Source of the DNA: Lepturacanthus savala
Taxonomy: Eukaryota > Chordata > Actinopteri > Scombriformes > Trichiuridae
Length of the DNA stretch: 64,000 nt
Assembly: GCA_030544235.1 (NCBI GenBank)
Contig: CM060461.1
Span: 29,015,633-29,079,632 of the forward strand
Direction: 5' to 3'
Shown: piece after piece, positions 35,081 to 47,168 of the stretch
Layout: each line of letters begins with the position of its first letter
Position numbering within the stretch: the stretch's first letter is position 1
The notes under the pieces: generated by a model
Seen by the model: only the letters and a program-made list of their open reading frames with translations
The model's database searches: none
What the model was told of the DNA's origin: nothing
Translations under genes and position numbers: made by a program

Positions 35081-37149
35081 AAGCAAATCATAGAGGTTGA
35101 CAACAGAGTAGCAACAAAAAGGAACTGCATGTTTTATAAAAACTATCATTGCTTCAAGGTAACATGATGTCCCCATCTCTTCAAGAGGACCACCTGGTTG
35201 AGATGTACATACATTATAAGCTAGCTAAATGTAGCCTTAGCATGTGAGGACACCCTCATTTCCAGCGCTCGACAGAACAATAGGTTTTGTGAAAGATCAC
35301 TTGGCTAACCGTTAAGTGCATACATGTCTGGGTCTGGCATGTGTGTGTCAGTCTAGTCCTTTAATATTCTTTGTGTGTGGAGCCTCTGGGAGGAACATCA
35401 ATGTCCATGTCGCTGTGGGGGAGCGGACTCAGCCATTACAGCATCATGTGGCCTTGTCTATTGTCACACAGCATTTTTCTTACCATTCATCGCCACTGCA
35501 TAAAGGGAGTAGACGCATAAAGCTTGAGGAGACGGGACTGATTCTGAATTGTATTTGCATTAGAGACTCGGAATTCAAGGTGGAAGCTGTGAGCAAGAAC
35601 AAAAAAGCTGCCACAAAAGCCTGAGGTATGGTGAAACTGAAGTATGAGAGATAGAGAAAGGGTGCTGATAAAAACAGGTTGTAACAAAGATGCTTAAGCA
35701 ATCACAAATATGAGGGTCAGTGTTTTCACAATCACATCTCAGGTTTTAATGAGAGACTCATGTATGGCACTGTTGTAGTTCCTAGGATGTGATCACAGAC
35801 TATTGCTCAGATATCACACAAAGGGAGATGGAAGAGGAAAAAAAGAGGAGAGAGGGGAGTTATCATTTTTGCCATCCACATAACTCTGTCATTTAATCAC
35901 TGCTCTCTATTCTTCATTTCCCTTTTCATTTAAAGTCCCTGTTTCTTGCATTCCCTTTTGTTCTATGATCAGTAGTGTCCTGTCAACACCTGCCACATTT
36001 CCCTGACAAGTCGTCATTAAATGCAGAGATAAATTTGTTTTAAATTGAACACTGACAGCTCTCTAAGAGTGTTGTTTTGTTGCAGTACTGTCAAGCTTTT
36101 TAATTAAGGTGACTAAACAAACATGTTTTTTCCTGCGCACCCAAACATTACAGGTCCTTTCAGACAGACTTACTGCTAAACACTAAATATGTCATTTTCA
36201 GCTGCTAGGGGCCTCTCTCACTGAGCAATAGTAAGTACAAGTCCATGACATCATGATGCAGCATGGGTCAGTATTGCCAGGTGTATGAGAATTATTGTAT
36301 TTATGCGATAATTTAGCCCTTTGTACAATTTATAATCCTAAAAAAGGGCAAAACTATTCAATCATCATCTGATATCAGGTACGCTATGGGGTATGTTTGA
36401 AATGATTGGCTTTGAACTCGGGCAGATGCATTTGATAGACATTTGTAGCATCCAATATGAACAAATGGTTCTCAGACCGAGTATCGATGTACATTGATAT
36501 GAAGTCTGGAGTTAGCCAGGCTACAAATTTACAACAATTTGACTATTTCATATTATTACCAGCGAAACTGTCTGCCAGTTTCCTGCCAGAGAGTTTTTTG
36601 TGAACTTTGAAGGCATCCGTTCCCTTGTGACATGTAACCAGCCAACTGTGCTTTGCTGAATGTGAGATACGAGTGACATCCATGTGTTGATTGGTCGAAT
36701 GGTGAGCTAAAAGAAGCAAAAGGAAGCATAAGAAAGAGAAGGAGAAGCAGGAGGAAGAGAGATAATCCAAAGCAAAATGAGTGCCATTGAAGGGGACAGT
36801 GAGGGACAAGAAGCAAGGAAGAGCAGTAAGCAGCATCGTCCACAAACTTACTGGATGATGGCACTTGATGCATATTACTCCAATTATTATTAAATGAATC
36901 CTTGTGTCACAGCTGTGACATGAATGGATGTAATTGGAAATGTAGCCATCATTTTTCTCACAGTATAATCATATCAAAGTGTCAAAACACCTGTTAAAAA
37001 AGGCTCCAAAATACAGGAAACGACATCAACTCTGGTAAATATTTTCTGGCCCCTCAGATCTCTCGATTATATCGCTGCTTATTTCATATGCTTCCTGCAC
37101 CCTTGTAATCAGTTACAATGAATTTGACAATTTTTCTCAAGATGAGGTG
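35081..37149. other. Unassigned non-coding sequence
   Basis: No repeat family or gene. Overlapping frames of 66-105 codons at 35316-35701 and 36543-36873 occur in clashing phases and lack domains. Confidence 0.45.
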
Positions 37150-37185
37150 GTGGGCCATTTGTTTGAAAAAGGTTGAGAACCACTG
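37150..37185 (-). mobile_element. hAT terminal fragment
   Basis: On the minus strand it starts CAGTGGTTCTCAACCTTTTT, a classic hAT inverted terminal repeat, then AAACAAATGGCCCACC. A weak partner, ATGGTTCTCAGACC, lies at 36465 in the opposite orientation, which would give an element of about 720 bp, but no target duplication supports it. Confidence 0.55.
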
Positions 37186-38569
37186 CTCTACTGTGACCAT
37201 ATTTGACTATAATGTACGATAGTATTTCTCAAAATACGATAAGTTTGTGTCTCTGGAACAATAATCCTATATTTCCCACCTGGAGATGTTGCATGGGATC
37301 ATTATCTTACCTTCCATCTTTAATAACTCAAGATGCAGTGTTTCAGATGTTTTTTATGCAGATGCTGGATTATCAGCAGGTGTCTTCTTCTACAATCCAA
37401 AGCAAATAGATCCAGTGAAGCAAAAACACAGAATAAAGCAGCTTCATATTAACAATCTATGTTTCCCCAAGGGTGATAACCAAGTTAGTTCAGCTTGTTG
37501 CTGTGATAACTTAATCTTGTTGCTGTGATAACTTAATCCTAAATAAAAAAATAAAATCCTTCATGGTTTAAGATATTTTAAAAAGACAACCAAGAAGTAT
37601 TAAGGTGTTTCATAAAAAAACAAGATGGAATGTCAATTTATCACAGTTTGGGATGGACAAAAACAACACCGTGCAAAGTGGATGCATGCACATTGATTAG
37701 CAGCCATATTGTGGTGAATCTGAATTTTATATACAGGGTAAAATGTAGGCTTTGCCAGGCTTTCTGTTGCTAAAAATGACTCAACATGAGTTAAAATGGT
37801 AAAGCTGCAGACTGGAAAACCAAAACAATTGTCTGAAAGGTGCTAAAACACACTATGGAGCTGAGAGGAACAGTGATTTTCCCTTTCACGTTACACATAG
37901 TCATTTGATAATCTGGTTATCATAAAATGTATTATACCCACATTACCATATTACACACTTCTCTAGTCTTGGTCATAGATGTCGCCATCTATTACATAAT
38001 TTTCTATTGGTTTTGGATGCAAATCATAAAATATTTGCTTGATTACAATAAACAACAAAACACACTCTTAGGAAAGAGTGCAGCCTTTCATGCATAATAG
38101 GTTTTATTGATTGATGTCCTGACCTACAACAGCAAGAAAGGTGCTTGGACTGATGAAAAGTGCCATAAGTGAATTTAATTCATGTGCTTATGTGATTTAT
38201 AATTATTATAATTATCAACTTTTCCTATTTTTAAATTAATTGGCAGTATAAACAGTCGTACTAATCTAAGTGTTTCCGCCATAGATGATTGCTATTCCTA
38301 TTTCTACTCCTGTGAATCAACAAAAACAGATGCGTAGCTGCAAATGAAATGAACAAAATGAGCAAAAAAAAACCCTTCCACCCAATTCAATTAACTTTTT
38401 CATAAATGCAGTACTAATTGTAACTTCTGAGTCTGAACATTTCAAAAACAGAGTCTTAAATAGTCTTACTTAATACTCAAGCTGGTAGTGGGAGTAGATG
38501 AAACACAAATAGATGATATAAGTATTAAATAGTCTTTATTACAATTTCTCATTATCATGCAGCACACTC
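37186..38569. other. Unassigned non-coding sequence
   Basis: AT-rich. TTGCTGTGATAACTTAATC is duplicated directly at about 37497-37535. Nothing else noted. Confidence 0.45.
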
Positions 38570-38960
38570 ACCCAGCTTTCATGAATTCTTCATTCACTAG
38601 GAGATGTAATGAAGTCTTTCTTGTAATTTGGCCCATCAATAATTAGGAGACCTCACTGAATGGTCTCTGGAAATGGTGGCTGTGAGAAATCCTATACCAT
38701 TAATATTGCATTGAACTCATTCAGGCTTATTAGCAAGGCAAGGTTCTTAATGAGCCAATAGTCCTTAGTACTGTCAATATTTTATCCTTATGTACCTTTG
38801 TCGATTGAGATAGGGCTTGAAGCATTAAGGTTAACGACCCTGAACATGAGGGTCAAGGAAGTAATGGAGAGCTGCTTGTCAGCGATAAGAATAACAGAGT
38901 AATAGAGTAAAAGACAAACATGTTTAAAGGATTATCTCTATAGAAGTTTGTAATTAGGTC
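38570..38960. other. Candidate conserved non-coding element
   Basis: Unique-looking sequence with many homeodomain-core motifs (ATCAATAATTAGGAG, CCATTAATATTG, CAATAATTAG, GGCTTATTAGC) and no repeats. Called only on motif density and character. Not verified. Confidence 0.2.
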
Positions 38961-39018
38961 ACGTTAACTGTGAAATACTTGCCAAACTTTCTTATCACCT
39001 TTTTCGCAATATGCAATC

Positions 39019-39042
39019 TTTTTTTTTTTTTTTTTTTTTTTT
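39019..39042 (+). repeat. T24 homopolymer
   Basis: Uninterrupted T run. Confidence 0.97.
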
Positions 39043-39099
39043 GCTGAAGAGATATGAGAGCAGAAATGTTATCCCTTGATGTGGCACCACACAGCATTT

Positions 39100-39620
39100 T
39101 TTAAAAATAACCGCTGTGCTTTAAAATTCACAGCAGCTTTATTTTCCCCTCCGCTTTTATTAGAATATAGTCAGGATCCATATGGGTGCCTGTTCTCTGC
39201 AACGCAGAAAAAGAAGTCTTTATAATCAAAACTCTGCTAGTAATTATTGAGTGAGGAGAGTCCAGGTACTGGCAGCAGAGTCAGGGGCATTCATATGCTC
39301 TTTAATGGTACCACTTGTTTATAAGCCTGAGTCCACCTACACACACCACTAATGGGCTGCACATAGCCCAGTCATGAATATGCATTCTCACCTTGGCTGA
39401 TAGTTTCAGAAACTAGACCACACAGTGAAAAGAAACAACAAATAGTGTCTCCCTGTAATTGGCTGTCAGCAAAGGTAATATGCAAATTTCAAGCCTTTCT
39501 ACCCACGGTATTGTATTGAATGGAGAGCTGCTTTTTGATATGTGTGAATAGGTCTTGATTAGAAAGCAGTCACTCGGATTAGACGGCTGGATTTGCAAAA
39601 CTGATTTTCAGCTTATATGA
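39100..39620. other. Candidate conserved non-coding element
   Basis: Balanced, non-repetitive stretch containing GCTAGTAATTATTGAGTG, ATGAATATGCATTC (POU-like) and ACAGCAGCTTTATTTTCC. A 61-codon frame on the minus strand is not supported. Confidence 0.2.
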
Positions 39621-42059
39621 TTATTTGTTGTTGTTGTTTTTTTGTTTTTTAGTCCTCCAAAACAAAAGTTTTGTTCCTGTACCAATGCATGATAATGTCC
39701 TTTCTATCTTAAGTTATACCTGAAATGAATTTCCACTACATAAACAGGATTTGAAAGCCTCTGAAAGAACATTCAAATATGTGTGGTATCAGACAAAATT
39801 GAGGTGCTGGGTGCCAAAAAAAAGCAACCCAGGAATTTGAATTACCATGAACATTAATAGTCCATCACATACACAAAGAAAGAAACTTTTTTCATTATGA
39901 GCCAAAGCTTTGTCAGCATACAATGATGGAAAACAATAAAGATGTTATCCTCTACACAGTATCCTGACAGCTATTGAGCTGTCATTATACGATCATAAAG
40001 TCATTTCCATGCCTAACTTGAAAGCATATTATTATGATTAAAAACAACAGTGAATGTCAATCAATGCCAAACCATTATTGCTTCATATTCTACAAGCTCT
40101 GGTTTCATTTTTCCGTCCATTTTCTATTTTTCCATCATGATCCTATTACCATCACAGTGGGGGGCATTTTATTGCACGCACTCCCCCAAACTCCCTCCCA
40201 AAAAGTATTTTCTTAAACTTCTTATTCTTTGAATTTTTATGAGCATAATGTGTGAAATGAAGTATGAGGGTCGTCTATCACCCATACTAGACAGGCCTGT
40301 ACTAGACAGGCATGATGCCTGTGAAGGCACAAGGAAAAAATTCAATGTGATGGGTCCATTGCATTTATGCTCAGGTAGTACAGCACCATGACTCCTCTAA
40401 TATTCTATTAAATCACAGACCATGCTACTGTGTTATATTCACATAGGAACATTATATTTTTGTCAAGAAGTCAAAATCCTTCTTGCTTCAAGGAATTTAA
40501 AGGAAATTTTCATGCACATTTCTATAATTCTGTAAATTTCATTTGATAAGATGAGACAAAATATATTCAGTGTCTTTTATTAAGATGAAAACGAGACAAA
40601 ATCAATGCCCTTAACCACTGACTTGACAGAATTAACACACATTTTTGTTGACAAAAAAGATGAGATGGAATCTACTTCTTACTTTACTTAACTACTTATA
40701 TAAAACCTTAATAAAAATGTCTCTTTTTCAGTGTCAGACTTTTTAAATTACATTAAAAAAGTGCCTTCACTAAAAAAAACAATACAAGTTGACTAAATAT
40801 GACTAAAGCTAATAATTTGACACAAGACTCAGTTTTATAACATTGCAAAGAAAATATCCACAGTCTGGCTGTTTGACTTGCAGAGATTGTCTTTACATAT
40901 GTTCACCTCATGTTTTGCACCTTTCCTCAGTTAAACATAGACATCTATTATCATACCAATATCAGATTAACAGAAAATTAAGCATGATATTTCCCCTATG
41001 AGCACCTGAAATTTTGGTTTTACTCTTAACACTAGAAAGGACAGAATACCATAATTACTAGAATGGTGGTTAGCAGTCATTTTTACTGCTAGAGTAAAAC
41101 TCTATCCCCTCATTATAAATATCCATTTAAGAGAATAATGCATGTGCTATATTAGGATATCTTTCAAAAAAAGAAAAAAAATACCAAAATGTACATTTTA
41201 ATTATTCTACCTTGGATACTTCCCCTGCAGCAGAATTGTTGCTGTCCAAGTCCTGAAGCATCTCCAAGGCCCTGGTGGCTGTCGTGTTTTTTTCTTCATT
41301 TTTTCAGACATTTTATATCTCAAGAAGTTTAGAAAAAAGTCCACTAAACTAAATGAAAAAAAAAGAGTGGTTTAATAAATAGTAACAATTATAAAATACC
41401 ATTATCCTACAGTAATTTGGGAAAAATGCAAATAAGTGCTGAAACATTGCTGACTGCATGTACTAGAGATGCTCACATGTATTTTTTTATTACAAATTCA
41501 AGTCAAGCCTTTTGTCACAAGTGCAAGTTAAGTCCCATTTGGCTGTAATGAGGCTTCTATCATCATCCGCTGCATATCATTCAGTCTGTTTGGAACAGTG
41601 CATAGCTACATCCTAGGAATTCAAAATATGTAATGTATTATCCTCCTTACTTTATTTATTAGCATACAATATCTGCACCAATTATGTGATATATGATCAC
41701 TTTAAACAGGCTATTATGATGCGATATGAAAATAAATACACTCCAACACAAAATGAAAGCTTCCCTTTAAAGTTAACAACAGTACAATACATTTATATTA
41801 TAGAGGAAATATTGAGGTTCATTTTGAAGAAAGGACTCACTCAATTGTCTGTTGCTGAATCATAGGTGTTTATGAAGTTATCATAGGTTACAACAAACGT
41901 GGTGTGCTGGAGCGTCTGTAGCTGTGAACACCAAGTTACACATGATAATAAGGGAGAGAAGGACATTCAGCTCCTCAGATATTTCCTAAAAGTTAATGGG
42001 CCAATAACTAAAATATAAATCAAACAAAGCTTGTTGGTGACTGGTAGGTGACTGATGTC
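39621..42059. other. AT-rich unassigned sequence
   Basis: No gene or repeat family recognised. ACAGGCAT-G-ATGCCTGT (40306-40322) is a perfect short palindrome within a duplicated TACTAGACAGGC segment (40285-40310). Confidence 0.45.
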
Positions 42060-42603
42060 ATAACCCTTTATTGCATAGTGTTGTCATATGGCAACGATTA
42101 CATTATCTTCATTTTTCTAAAAAGCTGTGATAAAATCTTTGTTTTTAGAGCTAAGATAAAAAAGGGAGCTTTTATTTTGGAAGGGCATACAACTTATGAG
42201 GTCACATGACCAGGATATCCTGTTTGTTTATGGACATTTGACATGTGAGCATCATTGTCTTGCAACAAGGTTGCCTTTTATCCAGAATTTTTAAAAAATT
42301 TCAACAAAACAATTAAACCCTCTATCTAAGGTAAGGTTAGGTAAACTTTATTTATAGTTTCATTATTTTTTTATATTATATATATTATTTTTTCAAGATG
42401 CTAAAAACTGTTGTCATATGACAACAATATGAAAATATGGAAAAAACTAATGGAGTCCCATTGACTTACATAGAATTAACTACCCTGAGATGTTTACAAC
42501 TTTTTCTTACACATTTTTTTGCTATATTTATTATTTAGGTGATCTTAAGTAATAAAAACATTCTAAACATATTTCAGTAATATTTCATGCAATCAAGGGT
42601 TAA
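42060..42603. mobile_element. TTAA-type MITE with CCCTT ends (piggyBac-like), 544 bp
   Basis: The right boundary, reverse-complemented, is TTAA-CCCTTGATTGCATGAAA. The left is ATAA-CCCTTTATTGCATAGTG. Twelve of the first 13 bases of the termini agree (CCCTTKATTGCAT), and the TTAA target survives on the right with one change on the left. Subterminal palindromes GTTGTCATATGGCAAC (42080-42095, one mismatched pair) and GTTGTCATATGACAAC (42410-42425, perfect) are distinctive. The interior is AT-rich and non-coding. TTAA plus CCCTT ends suggest piggyBac-type mobilisation. Confidence 0.65.
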
Positions 42604-42644
42604 AAATCACAGCAGTACAAACAAGCCATTTTAAGGCAACTTTT

Positions 42645-42779
42645 CTGAATCCAGGCTGTGTGTATTTCTCTGTGGACTGAGTGTCTGATGCATGGGGCAA
42701 TTTTTATCTGACATCTAGACCTCCTCTATAGTGACAAAAGCAATGAAAATGGCAATTTACATTTCGTGGCACCTTTAAC
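42645..42779 (-). mobile_element. TTAA-type (Kolobok-like) element, left-end fragment
   Basis: On the minus strand it reads TTAA-AGGTGCCACGAAATG and later TGCCCCATGCATCAGACACT and GAGAAATACACACAGCCTGG. These match the first part of the copies at 18968 and 25804. It is truncated about 135 bp in and lies 41 bp from the preceding MITE. Confidence 0.6.
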
Positions 42780-43019
42780 TTATCATCCAGGCGCTTTAGG
42801 AGTAATCTGCTATTCAAAACATTAACTGTCGCCCATTATTTCTGCAGTAGTAAGCATTAAAGTTATTGAACTGATTTATTTGTTAATACAGGTTTTCAAT
42901 AACTGAGATAAACTGGGTCATATGTGACAATTTTCATGTCTTTTTTCTGCACATTGTGCAATTACATAACATACAGCAAATAGTATGACATTGTAAATGT
43001 GCTGAAAGTACACCAGCGA

Positions 43020-43260
43020 CCTTCAGCAGCCCCCAACTCAAAATGCTTTCCAGCCTTCCCCGTATCTGCATAATCGTGGCTCTGCATTTCTCGTGCCTTT
43101 GTCTACATAAAAGTACGGGAGCTGGCTAATTAGCCTTCCCAGTTCAAAGGTCACAGAGCTGGAGGAAGGAAGGATTCTCATGGGAAGGGCATGTCCAGAT
43201 GTGTCTCTCCATTCTTTTACTTCCCCTTTAGTTATTGTCATACCTGCTAGTTGAAAACAG
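43020..43260. promoter_or_regulatory. Candidate enhancer: homeodomain palindrome next to DR1 motif
   Basis: The perfect 12-bp palindrome GGCTAATTAGCC (43124-43135) carries a TAATTA homeodomain core. Five bases on lies AGTTCAAAGGTCA (43141-43153), a direct repeat of AGTTCA/AGGTCA with 1-bp spacing, the DR1 pattern bound by HNF4, RXR and COUP-TF type receptors. The surrounding ~240 bp is GC-richer and non-repetitive. Motif identity is seen; activity is inferred. Confidence 0.3.
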
Positions 43261-44569
43261 CACCTACACTAATAACATGCTCATACAGTTATCTATAGTT
43301 CTCCAATACAGAGGATATTTGTAGGATATATGATGCATTCCCACACGACAGCTTCAGCAAAAGATATCCACGGAGGTTATTATTGCTCCTTCTGAAGATT
43401 TAAAGCTGACATGAAGGCTACTCTGTTCTAAAACTCCCTGGCTGAAGTTAATTTATGCTATTGTGTATGAAAGTAGAAAAGCCCTCATTTAATAGCCTAA
43501 TGGTTGCATTCTGCAAAACACATTGTCAATTACTAAACTCTGTCACTTTGATTCATAAGTGGCCCATGAGCAATATCCCTGCACGCGGGCAGCCTCTTCA
43601 TCATCTTCAATTACAGCAAGAGGACATCTGTATCTGCAAACACATGCTGAGTGCGCCTGCATGCTTTAAAAGCCTGGCAGCAAAAAAAAAAAAAAAGCTG
43701 AATATTTGGGAAATATTCAAGCAAATATTGATGCATACGGTTAGTGAGTGTGTGTGTATGTGTGCGCAGACTGAAAGATGTTGCATTATTGACATAAGTA
43801 CCACTACAATAGGACCGATCGCGATTTGAGCTTCTTAGTGTCTTATTGCAGGAGTGTGGCAGACACGGGGTTAGAGCAATGGTGTGCTTAAAGCCAATCT
43901 TCACTCACAAAACATACTGTTCAGAAAGAAATATCCCTCCCCCGCCAAAAACCTGACTAACAGCATTATCCAATTTCCGTCTATAGCGGTAAGAGATAAT
44001 AAAGTGAGCAAATGTGAATGTAAATGCGCCGGTACACCATGCATAATTGCCCTATTAATTGCTTGTTTGCTGCAGAACTGCTGCTGGGCTTCGCTACAAT
44101 ATCTCAGAGCTCGTCCCGACGGGGTGATACCCTCCCACCCCCCTTCCTCTCAGCCCTCCTCGCTCTTCCTGTCCTCTATCTTCCTTCCTGTGGTCCCTGT
44201 TTATGTACTGAGAGCAGAGAGCGGCGGTCTCATCACCATCATTTGGATGAGAGATGGAGTCATCATCAGTCAAGTCCCATCGCTGCGGCCCCGCAAAAAT
44301 TGGAAGGAGGAGGAGGGGAGGTGGTAGGGGGGTGCTGCTGCTGCGTAACCATGACGACGACATCAAAAATGGTGAAAGTGTGACCAGTCAAGCCAAAAAC
44401 TTTTTTTTTTTCATTGTTTTTTTTTTCTCCTCTAAGAACGTTCTGATATGCTAATCTATCAGCAGCAGCGGCGGTGGCGATGGGGAGAGGGGGAGGACGG
44501 GGGGAAAAATTGTAATAAAGGCAGCTGTGAGGGACACCAATCTGCAGGGAAAGCTACTTTATGCAGAAA
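43261..44569. other. Unique-looking sequence, partly GC-rich; candidate conserved elements
   Basis: Contains A15 at 43681-43695, a T-rich tract at 44400-44427, and a G/C-rich segment at 44100-44520 with GGAGGAGGAGGGGAGG and GGCGGTGGCG. CATGCATAATTGCCCTATTAATTGC at about 44038-44062 is motif-dense. A 147-codon frame at 43884-44327 overlaps others of similar size in different phases and has no domain. I do not call an exon. Confidence 0.25.
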
Positions 44570-44660
44570 TCCAATTTAAGAGATTGGCTTAGCGACTGAG
44601 TCATTGAAGGTAAATCCAATGGTAATTATAGGTAAATCAAAGGTGAAAGCATGCAAAACA
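44570..44660. promoter_or_regulatory. Candidate regulatory motif cluster (AP-1, homeodomain, TCF/LEF)
   Basis: Within 50 bp are TGAGTCA (44597-44603, AP-1 consensus), GGTAATTATAGG (44621-44632, TAATTA core), and ATCAAAGG (44636-44643, TCF/LEF core). The same neighbourhood repeats GGTAAATCCAAT and GGTAAATCAAAG. No repeat family. Confidence 0.3.
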
Positions 44661-45089
44661 CTCCCGTACACAACTCGCTCCTTCTCTCACCTGCTCCCCC
44701 CCACCCCTCTGGCCCCTGCTACACTCATTAGCACATATCACAATGTTGCTCACCAGAGAGAGAGACAGATGCAGGGTGCATGACATAAAATATGCATAAC
44801 CATAAATGTGGATTTTAGCCTCGAATTTGACACTTATGCACACAATATTGCATCACGCTAGACAGAGTTCGCGAATGAAACTTTATTCTTTTTAATTCCA
44901 ATTCCACTGGACGATGGTGGGAGTTAACCTTTAAACATGTGTCCCTGTCAGTCAAAGTCATCAAACTGCTGTTAAGGTGAGAAAACAATTTAAATACCTT
45001 TAAATTAGGAATTTTATATCATCATCTCAAAACTGCAACTATAGGACATTGTTAAGACAGGGGTTTAATTTTAACCTTGTATGACTTGA

Positions 45090-45890
45090 TCATATCTACA
45101 TCTGAGGAATCTTCAAAACTTAAATTGAGATATGGATGGAAGATATAGGTGATGATATATCAATACAAGACTGGGAAGGGGGGGGTGTAGGAAAGCTAAG
45201 AATCAAATAATCAAGGGGCAACCTGAAACTTATCCATTATAAATGGTGTATAACCCCAGTCAAATTACACAAGTTTACTGATAATATCCCTGATAAATGT
45301 ATTAAGTCCAAAGGAAAAAGAGGAACTATGTAGTAATGTGTATGGGAATGTGTATAAGTAAAATCTTTCTGGCAAGATATTATTTATATAATTGATATTA
45401 AAATTGATACCATTGGATCCAAGTCTTTTTTCCCTTCTGGGTATATACTACCCTACACTTACAAGGGAGAGAAGCTAGATTTGTTAGTTTTATATTACAA
45501 CCTAAAGTATCATCTCTCTTAATTGTAAAAAATGTTGATGGATCAAAAAGATGGATTAAGAAAATGGCATCAAGCATGACAATGGAAAAAATAACATCCA
45601 TCATTAGAAGGAAGAAACATGTTTTTGATGAGTGTGGTAGATTTATTTTGTTCTTTTATTTCAGCTAATTTAACTTTTTGCTTTAACATTATTTTAAATG
45701 TATTTATTTATTAACACTATTATTAGTATTTACTGTCTGTTTTTATTTGTCTTATACTTATTAGTGGGAGGAAAGGGGGTGAGAGTGGGAAAGCGTTTTG
45801 CTTGATTTTCTGCATGTAATATAAAACTGATGTCTGATTTGCTGTAATTTGCAAATAAAATACCTAATAAATACATTTCCAAAAAAAAGG
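45090..45890 (+). pseudogene. LINE ORF2 relic (L1/Tx1-like), frameshifted, with 3' UTR
   Basis: Broken plus-strand frames give ISIQDWEG, RGNLKLIHYKWCITPVKLHK, and VKSFWQDIIYIIDIKI. Further on come SSLLIVKNVDGSKRWIKKMA and ITSIIRRKKHVFDECGRF. The segment with a Tyr/His-Lys-W followed by Thr-Pro-x-x-Leu-His, then x-FW-x-x-I, is typical of the C-terminal third of L1-clade ORF2. Several frameshifts and stops separate the pieces. The tail, GTGGGAGGAAAGGGGGTGAG then AATAAAATACC at about 45855, resembles a LINE 3' UTR with poly(A) signal. It is more decayed than the copy at 22330 and not evidently the same subfamily. Confidence 0.65.
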
Positions 45891-45899
45891 TGAGAAAAT

Positions 45900-46640
45900 G
45901 AGCAAGGACATTTCTGTCTTTTGTTTATGACGCCATCAGATTTAGGAAATATCCCTGGCTTTTCTAATCACCTTCTTCATACTATATCATTAACTATAGC
46001 TAAAGCAGGGATAATGATGAAAGTGAAAGTGTGCCAACTCTCACAAGTTCTGCTGGGTAAGCGCCAGATTCCCACTGGGAGAGGACGGTTGAGAGTGGGA
46101 GGAAACGAAAACAGTGGAATCTTCATAGCCAAAGAAACCAATTTATCAGACAATAGCAAAGCAATGCTGTATGGGAACATGAGGTATTTGAGACGTTGAC
46201 ATATAGACTAAACCATGGTTTGACATTATGGAATGACATTTTAGAAGTAGCTTCCCTGCTTTCCTATTTGTTCTGCCCTCTGAGACGCACAGGAGCAGTA
46301 ATTTGTTAGATTGCAGATAGAGGGTTCATAAATAGCTGAGCTGGTGGCTCACAAGTCATTTATCCTGACCTTTTATTTCAGGCAAAATCAATTTTCTGTT
46401 AATATGCCACTAATAAGGAGACACATTTTATTTGTTTGGCTCTCAAACAGCATTGATGTTTTTTTTTTTAGCATGGTCGTGGTCACACGTCCCACCATTG
46501 CATTTTGATGTGTTGACTGAAACCAGCCACTTTGAAATGGTTCACTGGAAGCTGTAAAGGTGAATGATAATGTGGCGGCCGCAATGAAAGCGGTCCATGG
46601 CACAGAAGTACAAACACAACATAACAACAGCGCCGCAATT
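45900..46640. other. Candidate conserved non-coding elements
   Basis: Two non-repetitive balanced segments (about 45920-46195 and 46380-46640). The second includes a GCGGCCGC site at 46575 in AT-rich surroundings. A 92-codon frame at 45921-46199 has a partner on the opposite strand and no domain. Confidence 0.2.
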
Positions 46641-47168
46641 CATAGGAGACGACTGGGCTCAATCAGGTTTTTTTCACTGAAATGAGCTCAGTGCCATAAA
46701 ACTGGCAGAGATTTTCTCTGCTGTAAAGCTAAACTCAACACACCTGTAGAACATGAATATCTGTTTTCTCCTTTATCAATTTAAAAACTGTTAACATATG
46801 GACTTCTTAAGATGTTTGAAGTAAAGTTTGTGTCCATTCATTTACACAGGTTTATCCAGCCCTGTGTGGATGTGTCTCTGCCTTAATTTGAGCTGCCTTA
46901 GGCGAATTTGCATCTAATAGTGCTCACTTGTGTCTTTCCATTGACTTTTATTATAGCTAGACTGATAATTGCCCAGGTTTATAACCTACACCAGAGAAAT
47001 ACCAAACCTAGTTTCAGGTAATTTCATAAACTATATTTTACTTTATTAAAATTTAATCAGAGAATCAGAGAGAATGATTTTTCAACTCTAAATGGCCCAA
47101 TGTCATACAATATGTATTGTGGTCACAAACAAATAAAAATCTAAGATCTCCATGTGATGGTTGTTAAG
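46641..47168. other. Unassigned non-coding sequence
   Basis: Nothing recognised. Confidence 0.45.

Noticed and set aside
43884..44327. 147-codon plus-strand frame as a gene
   Set aside because: It overlaps frames of similar length in other phases within GC-rich low-complexity sequence and has no recognisable motif.
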